The notes beneath the pieces are model-generated. The model had not been told where the DNA came from. It saw only the letters and a list, made by a program, of their open reading frames with translations, and did no database searches. 22,764 nt of DNA, taken from IMG/VR virus record IMGVR_UViG_3300032083_003479, positions 1 to 22,764 of that record. One strand, written 5' to 3'. The position numbers and the translations under genes are program-made. The first letter of the stretch is position 1; each line of letters opens with the position of its first letter. Of the stretch, positions 14,294-20,912 are shown piece after piece. This stretch comes from a virus.

Positions 14294-14374
14294 GCGGGGA
14301 TCCTCTGTTGAGCGGGGCATGAGGGCCGATGGGGTTTATGGAGAGGAATCGCCCCCACCGGCCCGCCACCGGAC

Positions 14375-14396
14375 GGCAGCCCCGCATTGGGCCGCC
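14375..14396 (-). other. Hairpin between tube gene FII and chaperone gene E
   Basis: On the minus strand GGCGGCCC and GGGCTGCC form an 8-bp stem (one G-U pair) with a 6-nt loop. It lies in the 121-nt gap between the FII stop and the E start, with no T-tract after it. It is therefore more likely an RNA processing or stability element, or a leaky attenuator, than a full terminator. Confidence 0.5.
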
Positions 14397-14414
14397 CGGC
14401 GGTTTGCAGGAATG

Positions 14415-14924
14415 TCAGCCGACAAGGATCGCCATGATTTCCGCATAGCGATCGACGCCATCGACGACGAAGACGCCCTGGACCATGTCGATTTCGATTT
14501 CCGTCCGCCCGTCGACGACGCGGCGATAGTAGGACAGCGCGGCGGTATATTTATGCTCGGTCGCGTCGCCGGGCTTGTCCTTGCCCATGTCGATTTCAGA
14601 AAAGCGGCCGCCGACATAGATTTCGACCGCCTGGGCCGGGGTGCCGTCGTCCGCGCGATAGGCGCCGACCAGGCGCAGGCGGACGCCTTCCACGCTGGTC
14701 GTGCCGAATTTGCGAATGAGCGCCTTTTCATGGCCGCCGAAGGTGACGGTCGCTTCCATCGGCTCGACACCCTTGTCGAGCTTGACCGCGCCGACCATGC
14801 CGCCGCCGCGCCATTCCTCCGTGGAGATGGCGAGCTTGGGCTGTTCGAATTCGGAGACGATGCCGAGATAGCTGACGCCATCGGCATAGGCATTGATGTT
14901 AACAAGGGTGCGAGGGAGGCCCAT
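14415..14924 (-). CDS. FII: Major tail tube protein FII
   Basis: A 169-aa tail tube protein of the P2 FII family. It begins MGLPRTLVNINAYADGVSYLG, with the conserved KLAISTEEWRGGGMVGAV and MEATVTFGGHEKALIRKFG, then EIYVGGRFSEIDMGKDKPGD. It polymerises into the inner tube inside the sheath. It has an AAAGGA ribosome binding site before ATG 14924 and lies 23 nt after the sheath gene, the normal FI-FII order. Confidence 0.94.
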   Translation of the reverse strand: MGLPRTLVNINAYADGVSYLGIVSEFEQPKLAISTEEWRGGGMVGAVKLDKGVEPMEATVTFGGHEKALIRKFGTTSVEGVRLRLVGAYRADDGTPAQAVEIYVGGRFSEIDMGKDKPGDATEHKYTAALSYYRRVVDGRTEIEIDMVQGVFVVDGVDRYAEIMAILVG

Positions 14925-14947
14925 GGCGCTATCCTTTCAGGGGGAGG

Positions 14948-16102
14948 TCAGGCGAGCTGATCCGCGAAGCCTTCGTAATATTCAGCGGTATTGATCAGCT
15001 CGATGATCGGGTTTTCCAGCGGCGAGGCCGGGGTGTATTTGATGCTGATGGTCGGACGTCCGGCGGCGAGCTGGACCGATCCGTTCTTTGCCGGATCATA
15101 ATAGGCCAGTGCGCCGATGATGCGCCCTTCGACCACGAGCTGGCGCAGCTGTGCGTTGACCGTTTCCAGCACATCCTTGATCAGGCCCACCGTCATGGGC
15201 TGGTCCATGAAAGGGCCGAGAGCGGTAACGATCATGTCCTGAAGCGCATGGCTGGTCCGCACCGCGCTTTCGAAGCTGAATTCGGGGTGGTCGTCCCCTG
15301 CGCAGGTGCGATTGCCCCAGAAGCGAAAGCCGTCGTTGCGGATCAGTGTGGTCACCGGGGCATCGTTCAACAGGCCCGCCGGCGTCGATGCATCCTGAAG
15401 ATCAAAATGCACATCTTTGGTCAGCTTGGTGACGCCGCCAATGGTGACGTTGCTGATGGTCTTATGCCAACCCTGTTGTTCGTCGATCATGGCGCGAAGG
15501 CCGAGCGCGCGAGCGACGGCGTCACCGGCAAATTCTACCGACGTGTCCGGCCAGATGAGCATCAACTCGCGGTCGCCGAAATTATCGCGGTAAAGGATAG
15601 CCGCCGCGACATTGGCGCCGATCGCGGCGGCGTAGACCATCGCGCGCAGCTTCTTGGCCGCGACGATCATTTCCACCGTCACTTCCTGCGTATCCAGGCC
15701 CGGCGCGCCCAGGATACGCGGGCGCACGCCCAAAACGCTCTGGGCGGCAAGCAGGGCCTGGATACCAGTGTAGTTGTTACCGTCGGTCGCGCCGATGACA
15801 TTGGCGTCGGTGGCCGCCTGGTCTTCCCCTTCCTCGACACGGACCACAACGACGATCGGGCTGCCCTGGTCGCCGATCGCTTCGAGCGCCGCACGGAGCG
15901 TGCCACCCGTGCCAGCATTGCCGGCGGCGGCATCGACGTCCGTCACCAGCACCGGCGTGTTGAGCGGGAAGGCCGCATCGAGCGCCTCCGTTGGCGCACC
16001 GACCGCAGCCGTTGCGGTCGCGATCAGGCCGATGACAGCCAGGCTTGATTGCCGGACGGTGCGGCCGCCGGTGGTGGTTTCGGTGATGGTAATGCCGTGC
16101 AT
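14948..16102 (-). CDS. FI: Tail sheath protein FI
   Basis: A 384-aa contractile sheath protein of the P2 FI family. Landmarks are MHGITITETTTGGRTVRQSS at the start, FPLNTPVLVTDVDAAAGNAG, and the central RPRILGAPGLDTQEV. The C-terminal domain includes NDGFRFWGNRTCAGDDHPEF, typical of FI, and the polymerising end with IKYTPASPLENPIIELINTAE. The ATG at 16102 is preferred over 16120 because a GAAGGA sequence is well placed in front and 10 nt separate it from the W stop. It follows W directly; P2 genes J, I, H and G are not between them. Confidence 0.94.
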   Translation of the reverse strand: MHGITITETTTGGRTVRQSSLAVIGLIATATAAVGAPTEALDAAFPLNTPVLVTDVDAAAGNAGTGGTLRAALEAIGDQGSPIVVVVRVEEGEDQAATDANVIGATDGNNYTGIQALLAAQSVLGVRPRILGAPGLDTQEVTVEMIVAAKKLRAMVYAAAIGANVAAAILYRDNFGDRELMLIWPDTSVEFAGDAVARALGLRAMIDEQQGWHKTISNVTIGGVTKLTKDVHFDLQDASTPAGLLNDAPVTTLIRNDGFRFWGNRTCAGDDHPEFSFESAVRTSHALQDMIVTALGPFMDQPMTVGLIKDVLETVNAQLRQLVVEGRIIGALAYYDPAKNGSVQLAAGRPTISIKYTPASPLENPIIELINTAEYYEGFADQLA

Positions 16103-16112
16103 GGCGGTTCCT

Positions 16113-16472
16113 TCAGGCAAGGGTGGCAGGAAGCGGAATGGCGAGTGTGGTCCGACTGGTCGGCGTGCCCAGATCGGTGCGGGTGCCAGAGACCGTGATG
16201 ACCAGCGACCCCTGCGCGACCGCGCCGCTCAGCGAGACGCGATCGACTTTGATCCGCGGTTCCCAGCGACGGAGAGCCACAACTGTCGCCGCGCGGAGCA
16301 ACATGGTTGTCGCCGCATTGATAGGCTGGTCGATCAGATCGAAGATCAGCGAGCCATAGTCGCGCAGCATCAATCGACTACCCAATGGAGTGCCGAGAAT
16401 ATCCGCGATCGACTGCACCAGATGGTCGGTGCCTTCGTTCGCCTTGCCGGTGGTGACCTGCATCCCGTTCAT
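16113..16472 (-). CDS. W: Baseplate wedge protein W (GPW/gp25 family)
   Basis: A 119-aa homologue of P2 W/T4 gp25. It has the family core HLVQSIADILGTPLGSRLML followed by RDYGSLIFDLIDQPIN, then the WEPRIKVDRVSL strand. The EPR motif of gp25-like proteins is present. It nucleates sheath assembly on the baseplate. The start may be ATG 16472 or ATG 16463. The first lies in the loop of a 7-bp hairpin (16462-16480) and no clear Shine-Dalgarno sequence is visible. A SNase gene, not V, is its immediate upstream neighbour. Confidence 0.9.
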   Translation of the reverse strand: MNGMQVTTGKANEGTDHLVQSIADILGTPLGSRLMLRDYGSLIFDLIDQPINAATTMLLRAATVVALRRWEPRIKVDRVSLSGAVAQGSLVITVSGTRTDLGTPTSRTTLAIPLPATLA

Positions 16473-16480
16473 GACGGGAT
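16462..16480 (-). promoter_or_regulatory. Hairpin presenting the W start codon
   Basis: Perfect 7-bp arms ATCCCGT and ACGGGAT enclose a 5-nt loop CATGA that holds the ATG at 16472. The second possible ATG (16463) is in the stem. Such a structure could regulate or time W translation. Confidence 0.45.
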
Positions 16481-16484
16481 CGAT

Positions 16485-16499
16485 GGCGCCTTCGGCGCC
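16485..16499 (-). other. Hairpin in the SNase-W gap
   Basis: The minus strand reads GGCGCC-GAA-GGCGCC, a 6-bp stem with a 3-nt loop, 12 nt before the W start. No T-tract follows it. It probably acts on mRNA stability or processing. Confidence 0.45.
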
Positions 16500-16526
16500 C
16501 TTATGACCAGTATGTGCCGGGGTAGA

Positions 16527-16543
16527 AGCCGGTTCTACCGGCT
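16527..16543 (-). other. Hairpin at the SNase stop codon
   Basis: AGCCGGT-AGA-ACCGGCT gives a perfect 7-bp stem with a 3-nt loop at the SNase stop (16543-16545). It could protect or end the SNase segment of the message. It lacks a T-run and is not a classical terminator. Confidence 0.45.
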
Positions 16544-16929
16544 CAACGCCAGGGTCGCGCCAGCCCTTGAGCGATCAGATATTCGCCGGCGTCGCGACCC
16601 CGAACCGCAATGGTCGCCAGGGTACGCCCGTAGCGGTCCTTGCCCGAGCGCAGGATCTTGGCATGGCCTTTGGCAAGGAATGCGGCGAGCGCATCCCGGC
16701 TTTGCAGCGCAAGCGGATAGTCACACCATCCGTTGCGGCGGCGGTCATTGCATTTGGGGCTTCCCCGCATCTCCGGCGCATCGATATTCTCGATCCGGAT
16801 CCGTTCGCCCTCGCAGGTGCGGATAGTATCGCCATCATGGACCGACCCAACGCAAAGGGTGGTAGCGGCGGCAAGAATGGCGAATATCGGCATGACGACG
16901 TGCCTAGCCCGCTTTCCCAGCCAGATCAA
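16543..16929 (-). CDS. Secreted staphylococcal-nuclease-like (SNase) protein
   Basis: Up to 128 aa with a complete SNase (thermonuclease) fold: VHDGDTIRTCEGERIRIENI, then DAPE, and KDRYGRTLATIAVRG. The equivalents of the catalytic residues Arg35, Glu43 and Arg87 of S. aureus nuclease are Arg45, Glu53 and Arg102, and the metal-site aspartates are present. The N-terminus looks like a signal peptide (KRARHVVMPIFAILAAATTL), so the enzyme is probably periplasmic or exported. The longer start is TTG 16929, which gives the basic n-region; ATG 16893 is the alternative. It sits between V and W, 17 nt after V, where P2 has no gene. Confidence 0.85.
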   Translation of the reverse strand: MIWLGKRARHVVMPIFAILAAATTLCVGSVHDGDTIRTCEGERIRIENIDAPEMRGSPKCNDRRRNGWCDYPLALQSRDALAAFLAKGHAKILRSGKDRYGRTLATIAVRGRDAGEYLIAQGLARPWR

Positions 16930-16945
16930 AGGCCATTACCACCGA

Positions 16946-17518
16946 TCATTCAGGATTGCCCGTCTTTGCAGTTCCCGCCTGAACGCCACCATGTTTGTGG
17001 TTTTTCAAGCTGATGCCATCGGCCGTGACGTCCTCGCTGGCATCCAGGCGACCAGCCAGGGTCACGTCCCCCTCAATCCGGACGTCGGCCCGAATCGTCA
17101 GGCCGCCCGGTGCCTCGACCAGCGCCGTCGCGCCATCCGGCAGTATGGCCGTCAGGGCATGGCTTTCCGGGTCATAGCCGACTTTGGCGCCATCGGCATA
17201 TTCGATCAGTTCCGCCAGGGTGGAGCCGGGCGGTGGGAACGCATCCTGCCAGATGCCGACCAGGGCAATCGCACCGGCAAGCTGGCCATCGGGTGCCAGG
17301 ACGAGCACCTGTTCGCCTATGCTGGGTGGAGACCATATCCTTGTCGCGCCAGCACGCGGGGCGAGCCAGCGGATTGGGGGTGTTTCCGCGCCGGCATCGT
17401 CGTCATCAGGATCGCCATAGCGAACCGTGCACGTCGCGCCGTCCAAATCGACCGATGCGATGACCCCGATCCGGATCAGTTCCGACAGGTCGGCTGGGAT
17501 GTCTTCCTGTTCCTTCAC
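16946..17518 (-). CDS. V: Baseplate spike protein V
   Basis: A 190-aa homologue of the P2 central spike. The N-terminal OB-like part reads ELIRIGVIASVDLDGATCTV and later RWLAPRAGATRIWSPPSIGE, typical of phage baseplate assembly protein V. The C-terminus forms the beta-helical needle (ADVRIEGDVTLAGRLDASED) and ends with LKNHKHGG, whose H174-x-H176 is the iron-binding tip motif of P2 V. The start is GTG 17518, in a GTGA overlap with the lipoprotein gene, so tail and lysis genes are joined. A second, broken copy of its N-terminus occurs at 19105-19326. Confidence 0.92.
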   Translation of the reverse strand: MKEQEDIPADLSELIRIGVIASVDLDGATCTVRYGDPDDDDAGAETPPIRWLAPRAGATRIWSPPSIGEQVLVLAPDGQLAGAIALVGIWQDAFPPPGSTLAELIEYADGAKVGYDPESHALTAILPDGATALVEAPGGLTIRADVRIEGDVTLAGRLDASEDVTADGISLKNHKHGGVQAGTAKTGNPE

Positions 17519-17652
17519 CGAATGGGACAGACCCGGTCGACCATCCGGATGGTCGCCTCCGCCGCCGTCCGGATGGTCGAAGCATTATCGCAGGACATGG
17601 CGGGCATGGACTGGCAGCCGGCGAGCATCAGCAAAGGGAGAAGTCGGATCAT
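17515..17652 (-). CDS. 45-aa lipoprotein, candidate outer-membrane spanin (Rz1-like)
   Basis: A short frame encodes MIRLLPLLMLAGCQSMPAMS and 25 more residues. LAGC is a lipobox, giving a mature lipoprotein of about 33 aa with a +2 Gln, compatible with the outer membrane. It has ATGA overlap with the holin (17649-17652) and GTGA overlap with V, so it is a real gene in the lysis block. Small lipoproteins downstream of holin/endolysin are usually o-spanins that act in the last step of lysis. It is not Pro-rich, as many Rz1 are, so the role is inferred. It contains the 16-bp palindrome at 17539-17554. Confidence 0.7.
   Translation of the reverse strand: MIRLLPLLMLAGCQSMPAMSCDNASTIRTAAEATIRMVDRVCPIR
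17539..17554. repeat. 16-bp perfect palindrome in the lipoprotein gene
   Basis: GACCATCCGGATGGTC is fully self-complementary. Its right half recurs as TCCGGATGGTCGA at 17568-17580, giving a repeated TIR peptide in the lipoprotein. It lies 21-36 bp upstream of the V start codon (in V orientation) and may be an operator or an RNA hairpin. Confidence 0.55.
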
Positions 17653-17870
17653 TCGCCGGTGCCTCCATTTTGCGTGCCCGTGAACAGGAATGCCATGACA
17701 AGGCCTATCAGCCCCTGAATCACGATTGCCTGTGCCAGGCTTTTGAACAAGTCGTTCTGGGCCAGCTCGGGGCGGACCAGAATCATCACCAGCACGAAGA
17801 TCGTGAGCGCGAAAGAGCCGCCGCCGGCGACGATGCGGGCGGTTGCCATGTTGATGGGGGGCAGTTTCAC
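17649..17870 (-). CDS. Holin-like small membrane protein
   Basis: A 73-aa protein with two hydrophobic helices (about residues 14-34, GGGSFALTIFVLVMILV; and about 48-65, AQAIVIQGLIGLVMAFLF) joined by a short polar loop. This is a class II holin-like topology, which would release the endolysin or collapse the membrane. It lies directly after the endolysin. I set the start at GTG 17870, where GTGA overlaps the endolysin stop. Longer (GTG 17903) or shorter (ATG 17849) starts are possible. Confidence 0.72.
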   Translation of the reverse strand: MKLPPINMATARIVAGGGSFALTIFVLVMILVRPELAQNDLFKSLAQAIVIQGLIGLVMAFLFTGTQNGGTGE

Positions 17871-18589
17871 CGCGCCATGTCCCCCGTCTTGTCCTTCAAC
17901 CACTGCAGAAACTGAGCCACTGTCTTATTGCGAAGGATGGAGGGGTTCGCTCTGGTCGCCGCCGGGCCGGCAATCTGATCGGCCCTGGCGCCAAGATCCG
18001 CGCCGATGACGGCGGCGGCGGTGACAGGGCCGAAGAAGTGCGCCGCATATAGCGACGCCTTGTTGATGGGGATGCCCTTGCCCTGCAGATATGCGGCATT
18101 CTTCCTCGTGAAAGACTTGGCGCGGTCCGTCTGCTCATCGACCGATGGTTTCAATCCACCGAATGCTTGGCTCATGTCCCCGCCCCATGTCCCGGCCTCG
18201 GCAAGCCATGTCGAGCGGATGAACTGATAGAGGCCGGACGCGCTGGAGGTGGTCGCCTTGACGTAGGGCCGGTCTGCGCTTTCGATCCTGGATAGCATCG
18301 GCCAGTAGGAAGCGGGGATGCCGATCGCGGGGAGGGCTTGCGGCGGAGCGATACGGTCCAGCTTGGCCAACGTGTCGCGTCCAGCCCAGCCATCGATCGC
18401 GAGGCAATGGAGCGCCTGGAAGAAGCGCACGAATGCGTCGTCGTTGAGCGGTAGCGCGCGAACGGAAGCATCCCCCGGCGCGTTCTCCCTCGCTTTAGCG
18501 ACCGTGAGTTGTCCAGCGATGCCATCCTGTTTCATGCCGAAGCGCGACTGGAACAGGACGACAAATGCGTTGTCGGAAATGATGCTCAT
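17867..18589 (-). CDS. Endolysin with lytic-transglycosylase-like domain
   Basis: A 240-aa peptidoglycan-degrading protein. The N-terminus has two tandem helical repeats like peptidoglycan-binding modules (NAFVVLFQSRFGMKQDGIAG at 7-26; DDAFVRFFQALHCLAIDGWAG at 50-70). The C-terminal half is a lysozyme/SLT-like fold with LSRIESADRPYVKATTSSAS, where Glu103 is the likely catalytic acid, then SGLYQFIRSTWLAEAG. It is flanked by the holin and the spanin-like gene. No signal peptide is seen, consistent with holin-dependent release. Confidence 0.85.
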   Translation of the reverse strand: MSIISDNAFVVLFQSRFGMKQDGIAGQLTVAKARENAPGDASVRALPLNDDAFVRFFQALHCLAIDGWAGRDTLAKLDRIAPPQALPAIGIPASYWPMLSRIESADRPYVKATTSSASGLYQFIRSTWLAEAGTWGGDMSQAFGGLKPSVDEQTDRAKSFTRKNAAYLQGKGIPINKASLYAAHFFGPVTAAAVIGADLGARADQIAGPAATRANPSILRNKTVAQFLQWLKDKTGDMAR

Positions 18590-18948
18590 CCGATATCTCC
18601 CAATTTTGCTTCCATGTCGGCAGGAACGTGCAAATGTAGTGGAAATGCATCGCCCAGGATCGCCCTGACCTGCTGCAGCTCCGGGCTGTAGGGATCAGAG
18701 CGATATTCTTTCGCTACCAGGATGTTCACCGCCACGGTTAGACGGGTTATCTTGTCTTCGAGTTGATCCACCCGGAGGTTAAGCGCCTGCACTTTCGCTG
18801 TTTCTTCCCCGTGCAACTTCGCCTCGCGTTCCTGTCGGCGTTCGTCTCGCTTGCCCCACCATTCGATCAGCCAGCGCGCACCCGCCCCCAGGCCGAACAG
18901 GCCGCCACCGCCAAGCAGCCATTGCGCGGTGGTGGGTTCGTCCGACAT
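18586..18948 (-). CDS. Single-TM coiled-coil protein, candidate inner-membrane spanin
   Basis: A 120-aa protein with a short N-terminus, one membrane helix (about residues 9-28, WLLGGGGLFGLGAGARWLIE), then a charged coiled coil (RDERRQEREAKLHGEETAKV, then LRVDQLEDKITRLTVAV). An N-terminal anchor followed by a periplasmic coiled coil is the topology of Rz-type i-spanins and of some phage lysis helpers. It overlaps the endolysin by an ATGA. The ATG at 18948 is preferred over 19017, whose added residues look random. The lipoprotein at 17515 could be its partner, though the two are separated. Confidence 0.6.
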   Translation of the reverse strand: MSDEPTTAQWLLGGGGLFGLGAGARWLIEWWGKRDERRQEREAKLHGEETAKVQALNLRVDQLEDKITRLTVAVNILVAKEYRSDPYSPELQQVRAILGDAFPLHLHVPADMEAKLGDIG

Positions 18949-19104
18949 CACGAAGGTCCGGCGGCCTGGAAGCCGATAGTGTTTCTCATGCTTCCCTCCG
19001 GTGCATTGGCAGAGCAATCATGGGCATGACGCGACGTTGCGCGCGCGCGAAGAGCGGGAGGCGGTATGACCGGGTGCTACCGTGTGGCGCGGGGCGATCG
19101 AGCT
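18949..19104. other. Intergenic gap, no gene seen
   Basis: About 155 bp upstream of the spanin-like gene and downstream of the chimeric fragment. An open plus-strand frame exists but has no family features and is Arg-rich noise. I see no clear promoter or Ogr-type operator here. Confidence 0.4.
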
Positions 19105-19326
19105 TTACGCGACCTCCAACGCCTCCAGCCGCGCGTCAATCACCGCGATCAGGAACAGGGCGAGCTGGTCGGAGCGGATGCCATAGCGTTCGCCAGCAGG
19201 GCGCGCGGGCCGGATGATATCGCCGCTTTCGACGGTGCAGGTGCCGTTCGCAAGATCGATGGATGCGATCGTGCCAAGGCGAAGCACTTCGCCGGCCGCT
19301 GCCTCTGGGTCAATAAAACGCGCCAT
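19105..19326 (-). pseudogene. Chimeric remnant: V-like N-terminus joined to tail-fibre C-terminus
   Basis: A frame of 73 aa (from ATG 19326; up to 77 aa from 19338). The first part, AAAGEVLRLGTIASIDLANG then TCTVESGD, closely matches the V protein start (LSELIRIGVIASVDLDGATC then TVRYGD). The rest, IIRPARPAGERYGIRSDQLA then LFLIAV, is nearly identical to the last 37 residues of the fibre at 21695. The join falls at the DNA stretch where similarity to the fibre gene begins (19220). It lacks the OB core and needle of V and all other fibre parts, so it is most likely a recombination scar, not a working protein. Confidence 0.75.
19111..19220. repeat. 110-bp direct repeat, left copy (fibre C-terminus)
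   Basis: It aligns without gaps to 21701-21810, in the same orientation. I count 6 differences in 110 positions, and the last 49 bp (19172-19220) are identical. The offset is 2590 bp. The repeat encodes the C-terminal end of the tail fibre and bounds the accessory island. Confidence 0.9.
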
Positions 19327-19330
19327 GGCG

Positions 19331-19417
19331 GCGACCATGGCGCGGAGACGCCGGGTGCGCGCCGGTCTGCATATGGAAAGGCCGCCTGTCCATATGCGGT
19401 GGCCCCCCCATGGTCGC
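19331..19417. repeat. Nested inverted repeats at the island's left edge
   Basis: Outer arms GCGACCATGG (19331-19340) and CCATGGTCGC (19408-19417) enclose a second pair, GCATATGGA (19369-19377) and TCCATATGC (19389-19397), with an 11-nt central loop. Such nesting can form a cruciform or serve as a binding site. It lies where the leftward V'-fibre remnant and the rightward island genes diverge. Confidence 0.6.
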
Positions 19418-19553
19418 GGCGACTGATGATGGGGAAAGGTCTGGTTATCGCGATCGCACCATTTGCGTTCGTTCGCCCCTCGACCTTCGTCGGTCGCTGT
19501 GCGAAATAGGAAAGGTCTAGGATTTTTGGATGCTTTGTCGGGGGAAGCGATTC
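19418..19553 (+). promoter_or_regulatory. Presumed promoter region of the accessory island
   Basis: The gap before the first island gene holds a 10-bp direct repeat GGAAAGGTCT at 19433-19442 and 19509-19518, and a CGACC/GGTCG inverted pair near 19480. These may be operators for the HTH protein encoded next. No convincing -35/-10 pair could be fixed. Confidence 0.35.
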
Positions 19554-19943
19554 ATGGTTGCGCGTGCATTGCTGGATGATCTGATTTCTTCGCGCGGTGA
19601 GACCTATGCGCGCATATCACTGCTGATCGGTCGCAATCCCGCCTACATCCAGCAATTTATCAAAAGGGGCAGCCCACGCGCCTTGAGCGTCACCGACGAG
19701 GCGACGATAGCCGCCTATTTCGATCTGGCGCCGGATTTCCTGCGGCGGACCGGGCAAGGGCCGGTCGCCGAGAGCCGCCCCTGGCGAGAACGATCGGACC
19801 TGGGTCAGGCGGCGATTTTGCGAACGCGACAGGCCATGGAACTGTCCGACAAGATCGGCGCATCGATTGCGATCTGCTATCTTCAACTGGCGCTCGACCT
19901 TCTTGAAACCCAAGTGAATGCGAAATCCAGTTCCCCCTGCTAG
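19554..19943 (+). CDS. HTH regulator related to sphingomonad XRE/S24-type N-termini
   Basis: A 129-aa protein. Residues 1-62 form a DNA-binding domain with RGETYARISLLIGRNPAYIQ and QFIKRGSPR as the helix-turn-helix and hinge. The style is that of S24-type regulators in sphingomonads. The peptidase half is missing; instead there is a helical C-terminus (AILRTRQAMELSDKIGASIA). It may be a repressor of the island or a truncated paralogue that competes for operators. The ATG at 19554 follows GGGGAAG; a start at 19530 would add 8 residues. It is first of at least four plus-strand genes. Confidence 0.75.
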   Translation: MVARALLDDLISSRGETYARISLLIGRNPAYIQQFIKRGSPRALSVTDEATIAAYFDLAPDFLRRTGQGPVAESRPWRERSDLGQAAILRTRQAMELSDKIGASIAICYLQLALDLLETQVNAKSSSPC

Positions 19944-19977
19944 CGCCCCCGCATTGAACTCGCTGCGACCGCAAGTC

Positions 19978-20481
19978 ATGGAAAACGGAGATGGAAGCTT
20001 GCCCGAAAAAGCCGTGAAGCTTTCCGAACGTCAGCAGCAATGTCTGCGTCTTGTCGCCAGCGGCATGACATCGAAGGAAATTGCACATCGCATCGGCACG
20101 ACGCCTGGCACGGTGGACAATCATATCCAGGCCGCCATCAAAATCACCGGCGCAGCGACGCGACGTGAAGCGGCCCGCGTTTTTCTGGAGGATGACCAAG
20201 AGGGGGTGCAACGATTGCATATGCAATCGGGAAACCTTGTTTCGCCGCCAGTTTCCGCCATTCTGGACGTATCGGAAGGCAAAGGATCGGAGCATCAGAT
20301 CCGGCGCCAAGCCTTACCGATAAGGGTGGCGAAGTGGGCCAAGCACCATGTGGGAGGATCCAGGCATGACCTATCGAGAACACAGGTGTTGCTTGCCATC
20401 GTGCTGGCCGCGCTTGTGTCGGCGGGTCTGCTTGCCCTCATCATCGCCACCTTCTTCTGGCTGAACATATTATTCAGCTGA
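19978..20481 (+). CDS. Tail-anchored LuxR-type HTH regulator
   Basis: A 167-aa protein from ATG 19978 (187 aa from 19918, which would overlap the previous gene by 26 nt). A LuxR-type HTH spans about residues 14-72: LSERQQQCLRLVASGMTSKE, then IAHRIGTTPGTVDNHIQAAI. A linker with no receiver or ligand domain follows. The C-terminal membrane helix (VLLAIVLAALVSAGLLALII and on, about residues 139-163) lies near the very end, so the DNA-binding part would face the cytoplasm while tethered. This suggests control by membrane release or a membrane signal; that is inference. Confidence 0.78.
   Translation: MENGDGSLPEKAVKLSERQQQCLRLVASGMTSKEIAHRIGTTPGTVDNHIQAAIKITGAATRREAARVFLEDDQEGVQRLHMQSGNLVSPPVSAILDVSEGKGSEHQIRRQALPIRVAKWAKHHVGGSRHDLSRTQVLLAIVLAALVSAGLLALIIATFFWLNILFS
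20460..20478 (+). other. Hairpin at the end of the LuxR-type gene
   Basis: GCTGAA and TTCAGC form a 6-bp stem with a 7-nt A/T-rich loop just before the stop codon. It is a weak transcript-end candidate, with no clean T-tract. Confidence 0.35.
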
Positions 20482-20500
20482 TTTGTCGACCATTTAATAA

Positions 20501-20522
20501 CGCGCGGGCCAAGCGCCGCGCG
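20501..20522 (+). promoter_or_regulatory. GC-rich hairpin abutting a strong Shine-Dalgarno
   Basis: CGCGCGG (20501-20507) and CCGCGCG (20516-20522) form a 7-bp stem with an 8-nt loop. Its last base is the first of GGAGGAG (20522-20528), the ribosome binding site of the next gene. It may tune translation or partly terminate upstream transcription. Confidence 0.5.
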
Positions 20523-20534
20523 GAGGAGAGCGCT

Positions 20535-20912
20535 ATGCCGACGGAAAAGAATGAACTTTTTTCATCCTCGGATCGAAAGATCGAACTTAGCCGAGAGGAT
20601 TTTCATGCGCTGACGGGTCAGCTGTTCGGAGCCTATCACAAGTTGGACGATGCGCTGGCTCACACCCTCCAGATGGCGGGCGAGATGGTCCGCACGGCAT
20701 CACAGTCGGGCCTGCAGCCTGAAAGCGGGCAGTTGCTGTTCGATGACATAACGTCGTGCCTGGATACCATGGTGGCGAGCCGCAAACAGCTGGTGAAAGC
20801 CCATCGCCGCGCCCATGTCATCCGTATGCGGACCACCCAGGCGTTCGAAGGGTGCCCGCCGCCATATGCCGCCGAACCTGATAATGTCATATCTTTGGCA
20901 TCGGTCGGCTAA
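20535..20912 (+). CDS. Helical protein of unknown function in the accessory island
   Basis: A 125-aa soluble protein, mostly alpha-helical. The N-terminus is polar (PTEKNELFSSSDRKIELSRE), the middle has a long helix pair (DFHALTGQLFGAYHKLDDAL; then TMVASRKQLVKAHRRAHVIR), and the tail is Pro-rich. There are two Cys but no clear metal motif. I recognise no family. It has the strongest Shine-Dalgarno sequence of the island (GGAGGAG, 6 nt before ATG 20535). The C-terminal helix-rich form fits a partner or adaptor protein. Confidence 0.7.
   Translation: MPTEKNELFSSSDRKIELSREDFHALTGQLFGAYHKLDDALAHTLQMAGEMVRTASQSGLQPESGQLLFDDITSCLDTMVASRKQLVKAHRRAHVIRMRTTQAFEGCPPPYAAEPDNVISLASVG

Noticed and set aside
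19978-20481. LuxR quorum-sensing receptor
   Set aside because: Only the HTH of the LuxR family is present; there is no autoinducer-binding domain.
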